A stretch of 64,000 nt of DNA from Legionella londiniensis (lineage in GTDB: Bacteria > Pseudomonadota > Gammaproteobacteria > Legionellales > Legionellaceae), in contig NZ_LNYK01000001.1 in NCBI RefSeq assembly GCF_001467825.1, forward strand, positions 105,621-169,620, given 5' to 3'. Positions 17,464 through 26,505 of the stretch are shown piece by piece; the stretch's first letter is position 1, and each line of letters opens with the position of its first letter. The notes beneath the pieces are model-generated. The model saw only the letters and a list, made by a program, of their open reading frames with translations, was not told the origin of the DNA and searched no databases. Position numbers and translations under genes: made by a program.

Positions 17464-17930
17464 TAAAAGTTCTTGGCATAGGCTCCCCGTTTGGAGATGA
17501 CTCTCTGGGGTGGGAGGTGGTCAAACAGCTGCAAGCTCAGGAGGTATTCCAATCAGTTGCACCTCATCAGTTACAATTCATTATTTGCGACCGCCCAGGC
17601 CTTGGATTGCTGCAATGGATGCGAGGGGCGGATGTTGCGTTTATTGTTGATGCCGTCCAAAGCCATGGTTCAGCAGGTTTTGTTCATCGGTTTGAAGATG
17701 AGGATATTTTAAGCTTGCCAAATGCGCTATCCAGCCATGAGCTCGGCCTTGCTCAGGCAATCCAGATTGGCAAAGCCATAGAAGATTTACCGGAAAAGCT
17801 GATTTTCTATGGGATAGAAATTGATGGCGCAAGCTATGATTTTCAGCTTAAAAGCATTATAAAAGAATCGATACATGAGCTGACTCAGCAAATGCAGCAG
17901 GAAATAATACAGTTTTTAAGCCATGACTGA
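17460..17930 (+). CDS. Hydrogenase maturation endopeptidase
   Basis: The 156-residue protein belongs to the HycI/HyaD/FrxA peptidase family (A31/M52), which senses nickel in the large subunit and cleaves its C-terminal tail. Family residues are visible: GIGSPFGDDSLGWEVV provides the first acidic nickel ligand, DAVQSHGS the second, and SSHELGL the histidine. The ATG at 17460 overlaps the large-subunit stop (ATGA), so the longer reading from 17412 is a shadow within hydA. It is the last gene of the hydrogen module and meets the minus-strand malic enzyme 43 bases further on. Confidence 0.9.
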   Translation: MIKVLGIGSPFGDDSLGWEVVKQLQAQEVFQSVAPHQLQFIICDRPGLGLLQWMRGADVAFIVDAVQSHGSAGFVHRFEDEDILSLPNALSSHELGLAQAIQIGKAIEDLPEKLIFYGIEIDGASYDFQLKSIIKESIHELTQQMQQEIIQFLSHD

Positions 17931-17973
17931 ATGGACGCTTCGAGCCTGTGTTTTGGCGCAAAATAATTTTGGT

Positions 17974-19644
17974 TTACGGTTCAAATTTCTGATAATCAGG
18001 ATACCACATGGTTTCCTTTATTTTTTTCTCTATGTCTTCATCCGTCATGTTATCTGCATGATCTTCTTCAATGGCCTTTTTGATGACGGCTTTTGCGATG
18101 TGTTGGCTGACTTCGCGGATAGAGTTTAACTCCGGAAGCAGGCGGCCTTCACCCGTTTTCATGGCAGGCGCAAGTTCACTTAAAGCCAGCGCTGCAGTCA
18201 TCATCATGCCATCGGTTACCCGCCTTGCATGAGCCGCTACCACACCAAGCCCGACACCCGGAAAAATATAGGAGTTGTTACACTGGGCAACTGGAATCAA
18301 ATGACCGTTATAATTGACAGCTTCAAAGGGGCTGCCTGTTGCGATGAGCGCTTTTCCTTTTGTCCAGTTGAGCAAGTCAATGGGAGCGGCTTCTGCCCGA
18401 GAGGTTGGATTGGAAAGCGGAAAAATAATCGGACGAGGGCAATAGCTTGCCATAGACTGAACGACAGCTTGCGTAAATTGTTGCGGCTGTCCTGAGACTC
18501 CTAACAAAATGGTGGGTTGGGCATTATTCACCACATCCTGAAGGCCGATTTGCGGGGGAGTTTTGAGATCCCAGCCTTGGAGGTTTCCATGGTTGCGGGC
18601 AAACGGCTTTTGAAAAGGCAATAAATCAGCCATTTTGTCGTGCAGCAAACCGAATCGGTCAACCAGGTAAAATCGCGAGCGCGCTTCTGATTCAGAAAGA
18701 CCTTGGTTTATCATGGCGCAGACCAGTTGCTCGCTGATGCCGCAGCCAGCTGATCCTGCACCTAATAGGGCAATTCGATGTTCTTTTAAAGGGATCCCGC
18801 AGACGTTGGTTGCAGCAATTATTGCAGCCACTGCCACAGCGGCAGTACCCTGGATATCATCATTGAAAGTACAGAGTTCATTCCGATAGCGCTCCAACAA
18901 GGGGTATGCGTGAAGCTGCGCAAAATCCTCAAACTGCAACAACGCTTTCGGGAAATGGCGCTTCACACCTTTGACGAATTGGTCGACAAATTCATCATAT
19001 TCATCGCCGCTGATGCGGCTATGGCGCCAGCCAAGGTATTCAGGATCAGCGAGTTTCTCCTGGTTATTGGTGCCTACATCCAGAATAACAGGCAGCGTTT
19101 GCGCGGGATCAATTCCGCCACAGGCCGTATAAAGCGATAGCTTGCCAATCGGTATTCCAAGTCCGCCCGCTCCCTGATCGCCCAAACCTAAAATTCGCTC
19201 ACCATCCGTGACGACGATGACACGTACATCGCGGCGCTTGGCTAATGAACTTAAAATAGCATCCATTTTGTGCACCTCGGGGTAACTGATGAATAACCCG
19301 CGCGGTTGGCGATAAATATGGTGGAAATACTGACATGCCTCTCCCACGACAGGAGTATAAATAATTGGCATCATCTCTTCGAGATTGTCGATGATAAAGC
19401 GGTAAAACAAAATTTCATTGCGGTCCTGCAGCGCGCGTAGATAAATATGCTGTTCAAGCGGAGTTATTTTAGCAGAATAGGCATCACGGCAGCGTAAAAG
19501 CTGGTCTTCTATGGTTTCTGTGCTGCAAGGCAGCAGACCCATCAGGTCCAAAGCTTCTTTTTCTTCAGCAGTGAATGCTGTGCCTTTATTCAGTAATGGA
19601 TCTCTTAACAGGGTCCGGCCGCACTCTTTCACTTTAATTGCCAT
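17974..19644 (-). CDS. maeA: NAD-type malic enzyme (large form)
   Basis: The 556-residue enzyme converts malate to pyruvate and CO2 with reduction of NAD (or NADP). Motifs include the IIYTPVVGEACQYFHHIYRQPRG active-site region (split here into IIYTPVVGEACQ and FHHIYRQPRG), VVTDGERILGLGDQGAGG, the metal site FNDDIQGTAAV and the Rossmann motif LLGAGSAGCGISEQ. Length and motifs match the eukaryotic-like/SfcA class rather than the short MaeB class present at 41840. GGAG lies shortly before the ATG. It is convergent with the hydrogenase operon. The two malic enzymes in the window are not tandem copies of each other. Confidence 0.92.
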   Translation of the reverse strand: MAIKVKECGRTLLRDPLLNKGTAFTAEEKEALDLMGLLPCSTETIEDQLLRCRDAYSAKITPLEQHIYLRALQDRNEILFYRFIIDNLEEMMPIIYTPVVGEACQYFHHIYRQPRGLFISYPEVHKMDAILSSLAKRRDVRVIVVTDGERILGLGDQGAGGLGIPIGKLSLYTACGGIDPAQTLPVILDVGTNNQEKLADPEYLGWRHSRISGDEYDEFVDQFVKGVKRHFPKALLQFEDFAQLHAYPLLERYRNELCTFNDDIQGTAAVAVAAIIAATNVCGIPLKEHRIALLGAGSAGCGISEQLVCAMINQGLSESEARSRFYLVDRFGLLHDKMADLLPFQKPFARNHGNLQGWDLKTPPQIGLQDVVNNAQPTILLGVSGQPQQFTQAVVQSMASYCPRPIIFPLSNPTSRAEAAPIDLLNWTKGKALIATGSPFEAVNYNGHLIPVAQCNNSYIFPGVGLGVVAAHARRVTDGMMMTAALALSELAPAMKTGEGRLLPELNSIREVSQHIAKAVIKKAIEEDHADNMTDEDIEKKIKETMWYPDYQKFEP

Positions 19645-19886
19645 GGAGAACTCCTTTTCGAATGGCAGGTTATTGTTGCTGCTTTAAGTTACCTATCATT
19701 TCAAGTCATGAATTATTTTAAAACTATAGCAAACAAAGTGAGCGAATGCTTTTGGGCGGCCTTGTCCCAGTCCCCGCTATTGCTGCCATTAAACTTATCG
19801 TCAAGCCGCAGGTTTTCATGGCAAATAAAGCATCGTCAATTTCAAAAAAGTGTTCAATAAAGATACCAATTTGCCGAGCTTTCTGG

Positions 19887-19892
19887 TATAAT
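19887..19892 (+). promoter_or_regulatory. TATAAT -10 element before MFS gene
   Basis: A perfect TATAAT lies 37 bases upstream of the TTG start at 19929. The -35 region (TACCAA at 19864-19869, 17-base spacer) is weak. Confidence 0.4.
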
Positions 19893-19928
19893 TTGCGCCA
19901 ATTTATTCAGTTCAGTCTAGGAGTGACA

Positions 19929-21206
19929 TTGTCTGACTCGATTGCATTAGATTCACAGGCCTCGCTGCCAAGAGGCGATTGGATGGCGTGGCTGGTTTGC
20001 CTTTCTGCCGGATTGTTTTTCTTCTATGAGTTTTTTCAGTTGAATCTGTTTGATGTAATCAATGAACCGCTGCGTGCGGAATTTCAGATTGATGCCGCAG
20101 AACTCAGCTGGATGTCCAGCACTTATTTATGGGCCGACATCCTTTTTCTCCTGCCTGCCGGCATTATTCTTGACCGCTTTTCTACCCGGCTTGTGATTCT
20201 TTCTGCCATGTTGGTCTGTATTATCGGGACTGTTGGATTTGCACTGACCAGCTCTTTTGCAGTCGCGTCCTTCTTCCATTTTCTTTCAGGCATTGGCAAT
20301 GCATTTTGTTTTTTATCCTGCGTGGTGTTGGTATCGCGCTGGTTTCCGCCTCGCCGCCAGGCACTGGTAATCGGCTGTGTTGTGACCATGGCGTTTATTG
20401 GCGGCATGATGGCGCATACGCCTTTGGCTTATCTAAATGCCCATTTTGGCTGGCGCGATTCTTTACTCATTGATGGGGGAGTGGGTATTCTACTGTTTGC
20501 CTGGATTCTTTTAGTTGTTAAAGATACTCCAAAATTGTCTTGCCCTGCGCTTGTAAGTGAGGCAAAAGAAACCGCAAAGCCCGATTTTCTAAAAGCGCTG
20601 GCCAATCCGCAAAACTGGCTCGCCGGCATTTATACCTCCTGCCTGAATTTGCCCATTATGGTTTTATGCGCATTATGGGGCGCAAGTTACCTCGCCACAG
20701 TGCATCATTTGCCTGAAATTGCCGCAAGCAACATCGTAAGTTTGATTTTAGTCGGCAGTATTATTGGTTGCCCTTTGGTCGGCTGGCTTTCTGATCGCAT
20801 GGGCAGCCGAAAGCCATTAATGTATATCGGTGCCGTGGCGGCATTGTTGCTCGTTATTCCTTTATTTGCCGGCACTGCTTTATCTGAAACCACTTTAAGT
20901 TTACTATTCTTCGCTTTGGGCGTATTTACCAGTACCCAGGTTATTACCTACCCTCTGGTGGCTGAAAGCAATTCTGCCGGTAATACTGGCGGGGCAACGG
21001 GTATTGCTTCGGTCATCATTATGGGTGGGGGCGGAGTAGGCCAGGTTCTGTTTGGCTTTTTGATGCATCAGCATGCCGGCAATAATGCGCAGTATACGGT
21101 CGCTGATTTTCAGTACGCCATGTGGATATTTCCCATCGCTTTTCTGGCTGCCTTGCTGGCGCTCTTTCTGACCCGCGAGACTAATTGTAAACGTTTAACA
21201 GATTAA
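19929..21206 (+). CDS. MFS transporter, copy 1 of a tandem pair
   Basis: The 425-residue membrane protein has twelve predicted hydrophobic segments and MFS signatures: the helix 2-3 loop motif AGIILDRFSTR and its C-half counterpart GWLSDRMGSRKPL. The MAWLVCLSAGLFFFYEFFQL opening is shared in pattern with the next gene and with the two permeases at 43-45 kb. The TTG start with GGAG 6 bases upstream is preferred. The longer open frame to 19746 runs through the promoter and lacks family resemblance. Relatives in Legionella are annotated as amino-acid or metabolite permeases, but substrate is unknown here. It is separated by 9 bases from copy 2. Confidence 0.85.
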   Translation: MSDSIALDSQASLPRGDWMAWLVCLSAGLFFFYEFFQLNLFDVINEPLRAEFQIDAAELSWMSSTYLWADILFLLPAGIILDRFSTRLVILSAMLVCIIGTVGFALTSSFAVASFFHFLSGIGNAFCFLSCVVLVSRWFPPRRQALVIGCVVTMAFIGGMMAHTPLAYLNAHFGWRDSLLIDGGVGILLFAWILLVVKDTPKLSCPALVSEAKETAKPDFLKALANPQNWLAGIYTSCLNLPIMVLCALWGASYLATVHHLPEIAASNIVSLILVGSIIGCPLVGWLSDRMGSRKPLMYIGAVAALLLVIPLFAGTALSETTLSLLFFALGVFTSTQVITYPLVAESNSAGNTGGATGIASVIIMGGGGVGQVLFGFLMHQHAGNNAQYTVADFQYAMWIFPIAFLAALLALFLTRETNCKRLTD

Positions 21207-21215
21207 GGAGTTTTT

Positions 21216-22502
21216 ATGCAGCAGGCGGTTGAAAACTATAATCGGTTCGACCTGATAAAAATATCTCTGTTGCCCTGGATGGTTTGCTTTGCTGCCTCTT
21301 TATTTTTCTTTTATGAATTTATCCAGGGAAACATGTTTGCATCGATTGCGGACAGCATCATGCAGGATTTTCATATTGAAGCGGATAAGATGGCATATTT
21401 ATCCAGTATTTATTACGTGTCTAATGTTATTTTTCTCTTGATCGCCGGCATGCTGCTTGACCGATTTTCAACGAAGAAAACGATTTTAATCGCCATGCTG
21501 CTTTGCGTCTTAAGCACATTTTTGATGGCGAAAGCCCATTCTTTTTATTTTGCGCTTTTTTGCCGTTTTATCACGGGGATTGGCAGTGCTTTTTGTTTCC
21601 TGGGGCCGATTAGAATTGCGTCACGCTGGTTCCCTCCTCAGCGTATGGCCTTGGTCACAGGAGTTGTTGTGACTTTGGCGATGAGCGGCGGTATGCTGGC
21701 GCAGTATCCCTTGACCAAGCTTGTGCTTTATGCGGGTTGGCGTGATTCATTGATCTATGTTGGTTGGCTGGGTGTGGCAATGCTCTTTTTTATGGCTTAC
21801 TGGATCAAAGACAATCCGAACGGATTTGACAAGGAGGATGATAAGCCTGAGTTAAGCATCATGACCACCGCTAAAAAAGCCTATTTAAACCTGCAAACAC
21901 TGAGTGCCGCATTGTATACCAGCTTAATGAACATGCCGGTGGCCGTGTTGGGGGCAATGATTGGTTCCCTGTATTTGATGCAGCGTCTGGGAATTGATAA
22001 GGAAAGCGCCTCTATGGTAAATTCCATGCTTTTTCTAGGCGCCATTATCGGTGGGCCCGTAATTGGCTGGTATTCCGATAAACTGGGCTTGCGCAAGCCG
22101 CCGATGATGGTTGGCGTCAGTGTTTCTTTAATTATTTTTTTAGGGATCCTCTACCTTCCCCTTTCAGTGGTTGGAATGGCGGTTTTATTTTTCCTGCTTG
22201 GTTTTTTTACAGCTGCCCAAGTTATCAGTTATGCCCTTGTTGCAGAAAGTAATTCCCCTGCCATGACAGCAACAGCTGTCAGTGTGGTGTCTATCTTGAC
22301 CCAGGGGGGATATGTGGTTTATCAAAATTTATTCAGCAGGATATTAATGTGGCATGGAGAAATGAAAATCGTTGACAAGATTCCCGTTTATTCATTTGCT
22401 GATTATCAAACAGCAGCGATGATCATTCCTGTTGGTCTTGTTATTGCCTTGCTTGCTATTGTTAAATTAAAGGAAACATATTGCCGGCAGGCCCAAGGAT
22501 AA
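21216..22502 (+). CDS. MFS transporter, copy 2 of a tandem pair
   Basis: This 428-residue permease is a paralogue of the preceding gene. It shares the LPWMVCFAASLFFFYEFIQ opening, AGMLLDRFSTKK after helix 2, RWFPPQRMALVTGVVVT and GWYSDKLGLRKPP at the start of the second half. A strong AAGGAG lies 5 bases before ATG 21216. It ends 3 bases before deoB, so the permeases and the nucleoside gene are probably co-transcribed. This makes a nucleoside or base substrate conceivable but unproven. A VAESNS-type motif in the second half is common to both copies. Confidence 0.85.
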   Translation: MQQAVENYNRFDLIKISLLPWMVCFAASLFFFYEFIQGNMFASIADSIMQDFHIEADKMAYLSSIYYVSNVIFLLIAGMLLDRFSTKKTILIAMLLCVLSTFLMAKAHSFYFALFCRFITGIGSAFCFLGPIRIASRWFPPQRMALVTGVVVTLAMSGGMLAQYPLTKLVLYAGWRDSLIYVGWLGVAMLFFMAYWIKDNPNGFDKEDDKPELSIMTTAKKAYLNLQTLSAALYTSLMNMPVAVLGAMIGSLYLMQRLGIDKESASMVNSMLFLGAIIGGPVIGWYSDKLGLRKPPMMVGVSVSLIIFLGILYLPLSVVGMAVLFFLLGFFTAAQVISYALVAESNSPAMTATAVSVVSILTQGGYVVYQNLFSRILMWHGEMKIVDKIPVYSFADYQTAAMIIPVGLVIALLAIVKLKETYCRQAQG

Positions 22503-22505
22503 ACA

Positions 22506-23735
22506 ATGACTGGACGCGTTTGTGTTTTATTAATGGATTCTTTTGGCATTGGCGAAAGTCTTGATGCCGGACGTTATGGCGATAAAGGCGCTGATACCTT
22601 TGGCCATATCCATAAGATGTGCGAAGCGGGTCATGCTGATGTAGAAAATCTGCGCAAGGGTCCGCTGTCATTGCCTAATTTAACAAGATACGGCATCTAT
22701 CACGCGGCTGTAGCCAGCTCTGGTATTCGCCTTTTGGATTTATCAACGCTTCCTGAACCGGAAGGGTTATATGGATATGCTGTTGAACAAAGTCTTGGTA
22801 AAGATACGCCGAGCGGCCACTGGGAACTCGCGGGCGTGCCGGTCATGTTTTCCTGGGGCTATTTTCCTGAAACCGTTCCCTGCTTTCCGCCTGAATTGAT
22901 TGATGAGTTTGTTAAACGTGCCGCATTGCCCGGCGTTCTTGGCCAAAAACATGCCTCAGGTACAGTGATTATCGAAGAATTGGGGGAAGAGCATATCAAA
23001 ACGGGCAAGCCCATTGTCTACACTTCAGCGGACAGCGTATTTCAAATAGCAGCACATGAAAAGCATTTCGGATTGCAAAGACTTTATGACATTTGCGAGA
23101 TAGCACGCACGCTGGTGGATCAGTATCAAATTGGCCGGGTGATAGCCCGGCCATTTACCGGTTCCCGAGGTTCTTTTAAACGCACAGGCAACAGGCGTGA
23201 TTATTCTATCCCGCCACCAGAGCCGACTTTGCTGGACATGCTGAAGAATGCCGGCCGCGAAGTCATCGCAATAGGCAAAGTGGCTGATATCTATGCGCAC
23301 CAGGGAATTACAGAAACCATCAAAGCCGATGGCAACATGGCTCTATTTGACGCTACCCTTGAAGCCATGAAACATGCGCCGTCCGGCAGTTTAGTGTTCG
23401 CCAATTTTGTAGATTTTGATTCTGCTTACGGCCATCGCCGTGACGCGGCAGGCTATGCACATGCGCTTGAACAGTTTGATGCCCGCATTCCTGAACTTGA
23501 AGCCTTGCTTAAACCTGAAGATTGTGTGGTTATAGCTGCTGATCATGGCTGTGATCCAACGTTTCCAGGCTCTGATCATACCCGTGAACATATTCCCGTA
23601 TTAATGTTTGGGCCAAAAATTAAAAGTAAATTTATTGGAAGACGCGACACATTTGCCGATATTGGCCAAAGTATTGCGGAACATTTAAAAATCCCGCCTC
23701 TTTTACGCGGAGTATCTTTTCTTAAGACATCATGA
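22506..23735 (+). CDS. deoB: Phosphopentomutase
   Basis: The 409-residue enzyme of the alkaline-phosphatase superfamily interconverts ribose (or deoxyribose) 1- and 5-phosphates, linking nucleoside breakdown to central metabolism. Its Mn-binding motifs are visible: [19 protein letters not shown] at the N-terminus, [12 protein letters not shown] in the middle, and [20 protein letters not shown] near the C-terminus (split across residues about 340-360). Length is normal for DeoB. It directly follows the second MFS gene and overlaps the Zur-like gene by four bases (ATGA). No deoC, deoA or deoD is in the window. Confidence 0.92.
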   Translation: MTGRVCVLLMDSFGIGESLDAGRYGDKGADTFGHIHKMCEAGHADVENLRKGPLSLPNLTRYGIYHAAVASSGIRLLDLSTLPEPEGLYGYAVEQSLGKDTPSGHWELAGVPVMFSWGYFPETVPCFPPELIDEFVKRAALPGVLGQKHASGTVIIEELGEEHIKTGKPIVYTSADSVFQIAAHEKHFGLQRLYDICEIARTLVDQYQIGRVIARPFTGSRGSFKRTGNRRDYSIPPPEPTLLDMLKNAGREVIAIGKVADIYAHQGITETIKADGNMALFDATLEAMKHAPSGSLVFANFVDFDSAYGHRRDAAGYAHALEQFDARIPELEALLKPEDCVVIAADHGCDPTFPGSDHTREHIPVLMFGPKIKSKFIGRRDTFADIGQSIAEHLKIPPLLRGVSFLKTS

Positions 23736-24202
23736 TTTATCCCGACTCATTTCGCGATTACTGCGCGACGTTGGAGGTTAAATTCACGTCTTTACGCAGA
23801 GAAATTCTCTATATCCTCTGGCAGGCTAAAAAACCGCTTAAAGCTTATGAGGTACTGGACAAGCTCCTGCAAACAAAACCCAACTCCAAAGCGCCCAGTG
23901 TTTATCGAGCCCTGCTGTTCTTTGCCGAACGCGGCATTGTGCATAAAATTGACTCCATCCAGAGTTACACTCTGTGTTGTGAGCCTGAAAAACACTTGTT
24001 TTCCGAAGTGCTTATGGTTTGCAACGAGTGTCATCAAGTTATCGAAGTTTATGACGCAACCGTGCAGGCTCTAGTTTTAAAACTTGCTGATCAGAATTAT
24101 TTCAAGCTGAAACAGGATATTATCGAATTAAAAGGAACTTGTAGGCGCTGCGAAGGGCTTTTGGCCGAACAAAAACAGATCCTGGCTCATGCCTCCCCGT
24201 AA
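23732..24202 (+). CDS. zur: Fur-family regulator, Zur-like
   Basis: The 156-residue DNA-binding protein has the Fur winged-helix ([25 protein letters not shown], with [18 protein letters not shown] for the recognition helix and wing; each shown in parts) and the structural zinc cysteines VCNECH and CRRCEG. Lack of a His-rich Fur-type HHDH motif, together with the EKHLF segment, suits the Zur/zinc-responsive branch. It is translationally coupled to deoB. Zinc import genes are not nearby. Assignment to Zur rather than Fur or PerR is by overall look and is moderately sure. Confidence 0.75.
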   Translation: MIYPDSFRDYCATLEVKFTSLRREILYILWQAKKPLKAYEVLDKLLQTKPNSKAPSVYRALLFFAERGIVHKIDSIQSYTLCCEPEKHLFSEVLMVCNECHQVIEVYDATVQALVLKLADQNYFKLKQDIIELKGTCRRCEGLLAEQKQILAHASP

Positions 24203-24271
24203 ATCTATTTTGCTATAATTAACACAATTTACGCTGCAAAGGATTTGTTAACCAACAGCCAGGAGAAAGTC

Positions 24272-24436
24272 ATGTTAAGTTGGGCGACTTTATTCTTTAT
24301 TATTGCAATCATTGCGGGTATTTTGGGGTTTGGCGGCATTGCAGGGGCAGCTGCCGGAATAGCAAAGATCCTCTTTTTTGTATTTCTCATAGCCTTTGTG
24401 GTTTTTCTTGTTTTGGGCAGACAGCCGCCTGTTTAA
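24272..24436 (+). CDS. DUF1328 (YtjA-like) small membrane protein
   Basis: The 54-residue protein has two hydrophobic helices separated by a Gly/Ala-rich turn ([15 protein letters not shown]), which is the pattern of the DUF1328/UPF0391 family typified by YtjA. ATG 24272 is preceded by AGGAGAAAG at good spacing. The upstream TTG-start reading adds nine residues without support. A TATAAT lies at 24214-24219. Function is unknown; such proteins are often stress-linked. It precedes the hslVU promoter. Confidence 0.8.
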   Translation: MLSWATLFFIIAIIAGILGFGGIAGAAAGIAKILFFVFLIAFVVFLVLGRQPPV

Positions 24437-24492
24437 AAAGAGTAGATAACCATCTTGCCTAAGCCCAAAACGTTGAAAATGCATTCGAGCCA

Positions 24493-24517
24493 TTGATTTT
24501 TTGTCAATCGCCCCCAT
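24493..24517 (+). promoter_or_regulatory. Heat-shock (sigma32-like) promoter of hslVU
   Basis: TTGATT (24493-24498) and CCCCAT, followed by TTT (24512-24520), are separated by 13 bases. The -10 part matches the sigma32 consensus CCCCATNT very well, and the -35 TTGA core is kept. It lies about 30 bases before hslV, a known heat-shock operon in proteobacteria. Confidence 0.6.
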
Positions 24518-24548
24518 TTTGTGATCTTTAACTTTGTGAGGAATCGTT

Positions 24549-25091
24549 TTGGAACAATTTCACGGTACAACTATTCTCTCCGTCAGAAGAGGAAATAAAG
24601 TCGTTATTGGGGGCGATGGGCAGGTGACATTGGGCAACACTGTCATGAAAGGCAATGCCCGTAAGGTCAGACGTTTGTATAAAGACAAAGTCATTGCAGG
24701 ATTTGCAGGGGGAACTGCTGATGCTTTTACCCTTTTTGAACGCTTTGAAAGTAAACTGGAATTGCATCAGGGCCATCTGGTGCGCGCTGCGGTAGAGTTG
24801 GCAAAGGATTGGCGTACGGATAAAATCCTTCGCCGGTTGGAAGCTTTATTAGCGGTCGCAGACCATAAGTCTTCCCTGATTATCACAGGAAACGGCGATG
24901 TGATTGAACCTGAAGAGAGTTTAATGGCAATTGGCTCAGGCGGCCCATTTGCGCAGGCAGCGGCCCGCGCCATGCTTGAAAATACCGATTTGCCTGCCAG
25001 TGAGATTGTCCGAAAAGCATTGACCATTGCCGGTGAAATATGCATTTATACCAACCACAATTTAACCATAGAAGAATTAGATAGCGAGTAA
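24549..25091 (+). CDS. hslV: ATP-dependent protease peptidase subunit HslV
   Basis: HslV (ClpQ) forms the dodecameric proteolytic core that works with HslU in the cytosol. The 180-residue protein has a six-residue propeptide (MEQFHG) before [20 protein letters not shown], so the catalytic Thr is residue 7 after processing. The start is a TTG with AGGA about 7 bases upstream. No ATG is available without cutting into the mature enzyme. hslU follows 4 bases later. Confidence 0.95.
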   Translation: MEQFHGTTILSVRRGNKVVIGGDGQVTLGNTVMKGNARKVRRLYKDKVIAGFAGGTADAFTLFERFESKLELHQGHLVRAAVELAKDWRTDKILRRLEALLAVADHKSSLIITGNGDVIEPEESLMAIGSGGPFAQAAARAMLENTDLPASEIVRKALTIAGEICIYTNHNLTIEELDSE

Positions 25092-25095
25092 TTCG

Positions 25096-26424
25096 ATGAC
25101 AGAAATTAAATCCGTGATGACTCCCCGCGAGATAGTAGAAGAATTGGATAATCACATTATTGGGCAGGACCAGGCAAAGCGTGCTGTTGCTATTGCGCTT
25201 CGCAACCGCTGGCGCCGCATGCAAATAGAAGATAGCACGCTTCGCAATGAAATCATGCCCAAAAATATTTTGATGATAGGCCCCACCGGTGTCGGAAAAA
25301 CCGAAATTGCGCGAAGGCTCGCACGACTTGCAAAAGCGCCTTTTATTAAAGTGGAAGCGACTAAGTTTACGGAAATCGGTTATGTTGGGCGTGATGTTGA
25401 CTCTATTATCCGAGATCTCGCTGATATTGCAGTGAAACAGGAGCGCGAACTGGCGATGAAAAAAGTGCAGCGCCAGGCCGAAGACGCAGCAGAAGAGCGG
25501 ATTCTGGATGCACTGCTGCCGCCGCCCCGAGGCGTTGCCGCAGAAAAGGAAAGTTCTGCACGCCAGGTATTTCGCAAGCAGTTACGCGAAGGGAAACTTG
25601 ATGAGAATGAAATTGAAATTGAGGTGGCAGCCTCCCCGGTGGGGGTTGAAATTATGGCTCCCCCCGGCATGGAAGAAATGACCAACCAATTGCAATCCAT
25701 GTTTCAACAAATCGGCAGCGGACGGACAAAAACCCGAAAGCTTACCGTACGCAAGGCAATGAAAATTTTATGTGAAGAAGAAGCTTCGAAATTGATTAAT
25801 GAGGAAGATATAAAAACCCGCGCCATTGAAAATGTAGAACAAAACGGCATCGTATTTCTTGACGAAATCGACAAGATTACCAAGCGTCCGGAATACGGCG
25901 GAGATGTTTCTCGCGAGGGCGTGCAGCGGGATTTGTTGCCTTTGGTGGAAGGGACGACGGTTTCAACCAAATATGGCATGATAAAATCTGATCATATTTT
26001 GTTTATCGCATCAGGGGCTTTCCATGTGGCCAAGCCATCTGATTTAATTGCTGAACTCCAGGGAAGGTTGCCTATTCGGGTAGAACTCTCGGCCTTGGGT
26101 GTTGATGATTTTGTGCGGATTTTAACAGAACCCAGCGCCTCATTGACGGAACAGTATTGCGCGTTAATGGCAACTGAGGGCCTGACACTCAAGTTTTTAC
26201 CATCCGGCATCCGACGAATCGCAGAGGTTGCCTGGCAGGTGAATGAGCGTACTGAAAATATTGGTGCGAGGCGGTTATATACGGTGATGGAGCGGTTATT
26301 GGAGGTCATTTCCTTTGAAGCCACCGATAAATCAGGAGAGATTGTCGAAATTGATGTTGAGTATGTCAATCATCATTTAGGAAAACTTGTTGCCGATGAG
26401 GACTTGGCCCGTTACATTTTATAA
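25096..26424 (+). CDS. hslU: HslU ATPase subunit
   Basis: HslU (ClpY) is the AAA+ unfoldase partner of HslV. The 442-residue protein shows [20 protein letters not shown] at its start, Walker [16 protein letters not shown], an insertion (I) domain of normal size rich in charged residues (about 110-230), Walker [11 protein letters not shown], and a C-terminal tail ending in ARYIL, the motif that docks into HslV. It is one operon with hslV. An imperfect palindrome lies between its end and the convergent yihY-like gene. Confidence 0.95.
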   Translation: MTEIKSVMTPREIVEELDNHIIGQDQAKRAVAIALRNRWRRMQIEDSTLRNEIMPKNILMIGPTGVGKTEIARRLARLAKAPFIKVEATKFTEIGYVGRDVDSIIRDLADIAVKQERELAMKKVQRQAEDAAEERILDALLPPPRGVAAEKESSARQVFRKQLREGKLDENEIEIEVAASPVGVEIMAPPGMEEMTNQLQSMFQQIGSGRTKTRKLTVRKAMKILCEEEASKLINEEDIKTRAIENVEQNGIVFLDEIDKITKRPEYGGDVSREGVQRDLLPLVEGTTVSTKYGMIKSDHILFIASGAFHVAKPSDLIAELQGRLPIRVELSALGVDDFVRILTEPSASLTEQYCALMATEGLTLKFLPSGIRRIAEVAWQVNERTENIGARRLYTVMERLLEVISFEATDKSGEIVEIDVEYVNHHLGKLVADEDLARYIL

Positions 26425-26458
26425 ATGAATGTATTTCCTGACAGTTTAAAGCTCAGCC

Positions 26459-26490
26459 AGCCTGGACTTGACGAAATCGTAATCCGGGCT
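26459..26490. repeat. Imperfect REP-like palindrome at a convergent junction
   Basis: AGCCTGGACT (26459-26468) pairs with AATCCGGGCT (26481-26490) with one wobble and one mismatch across a 12-base loop. It lies between hslU and the opposite-strand yihY gene, where it could act as a bidirectional terminator, although no T-run follows. Confidence 0.5.
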
Positions 26491-26505
26491 TGGCCGGGCA
26501 CTGGC

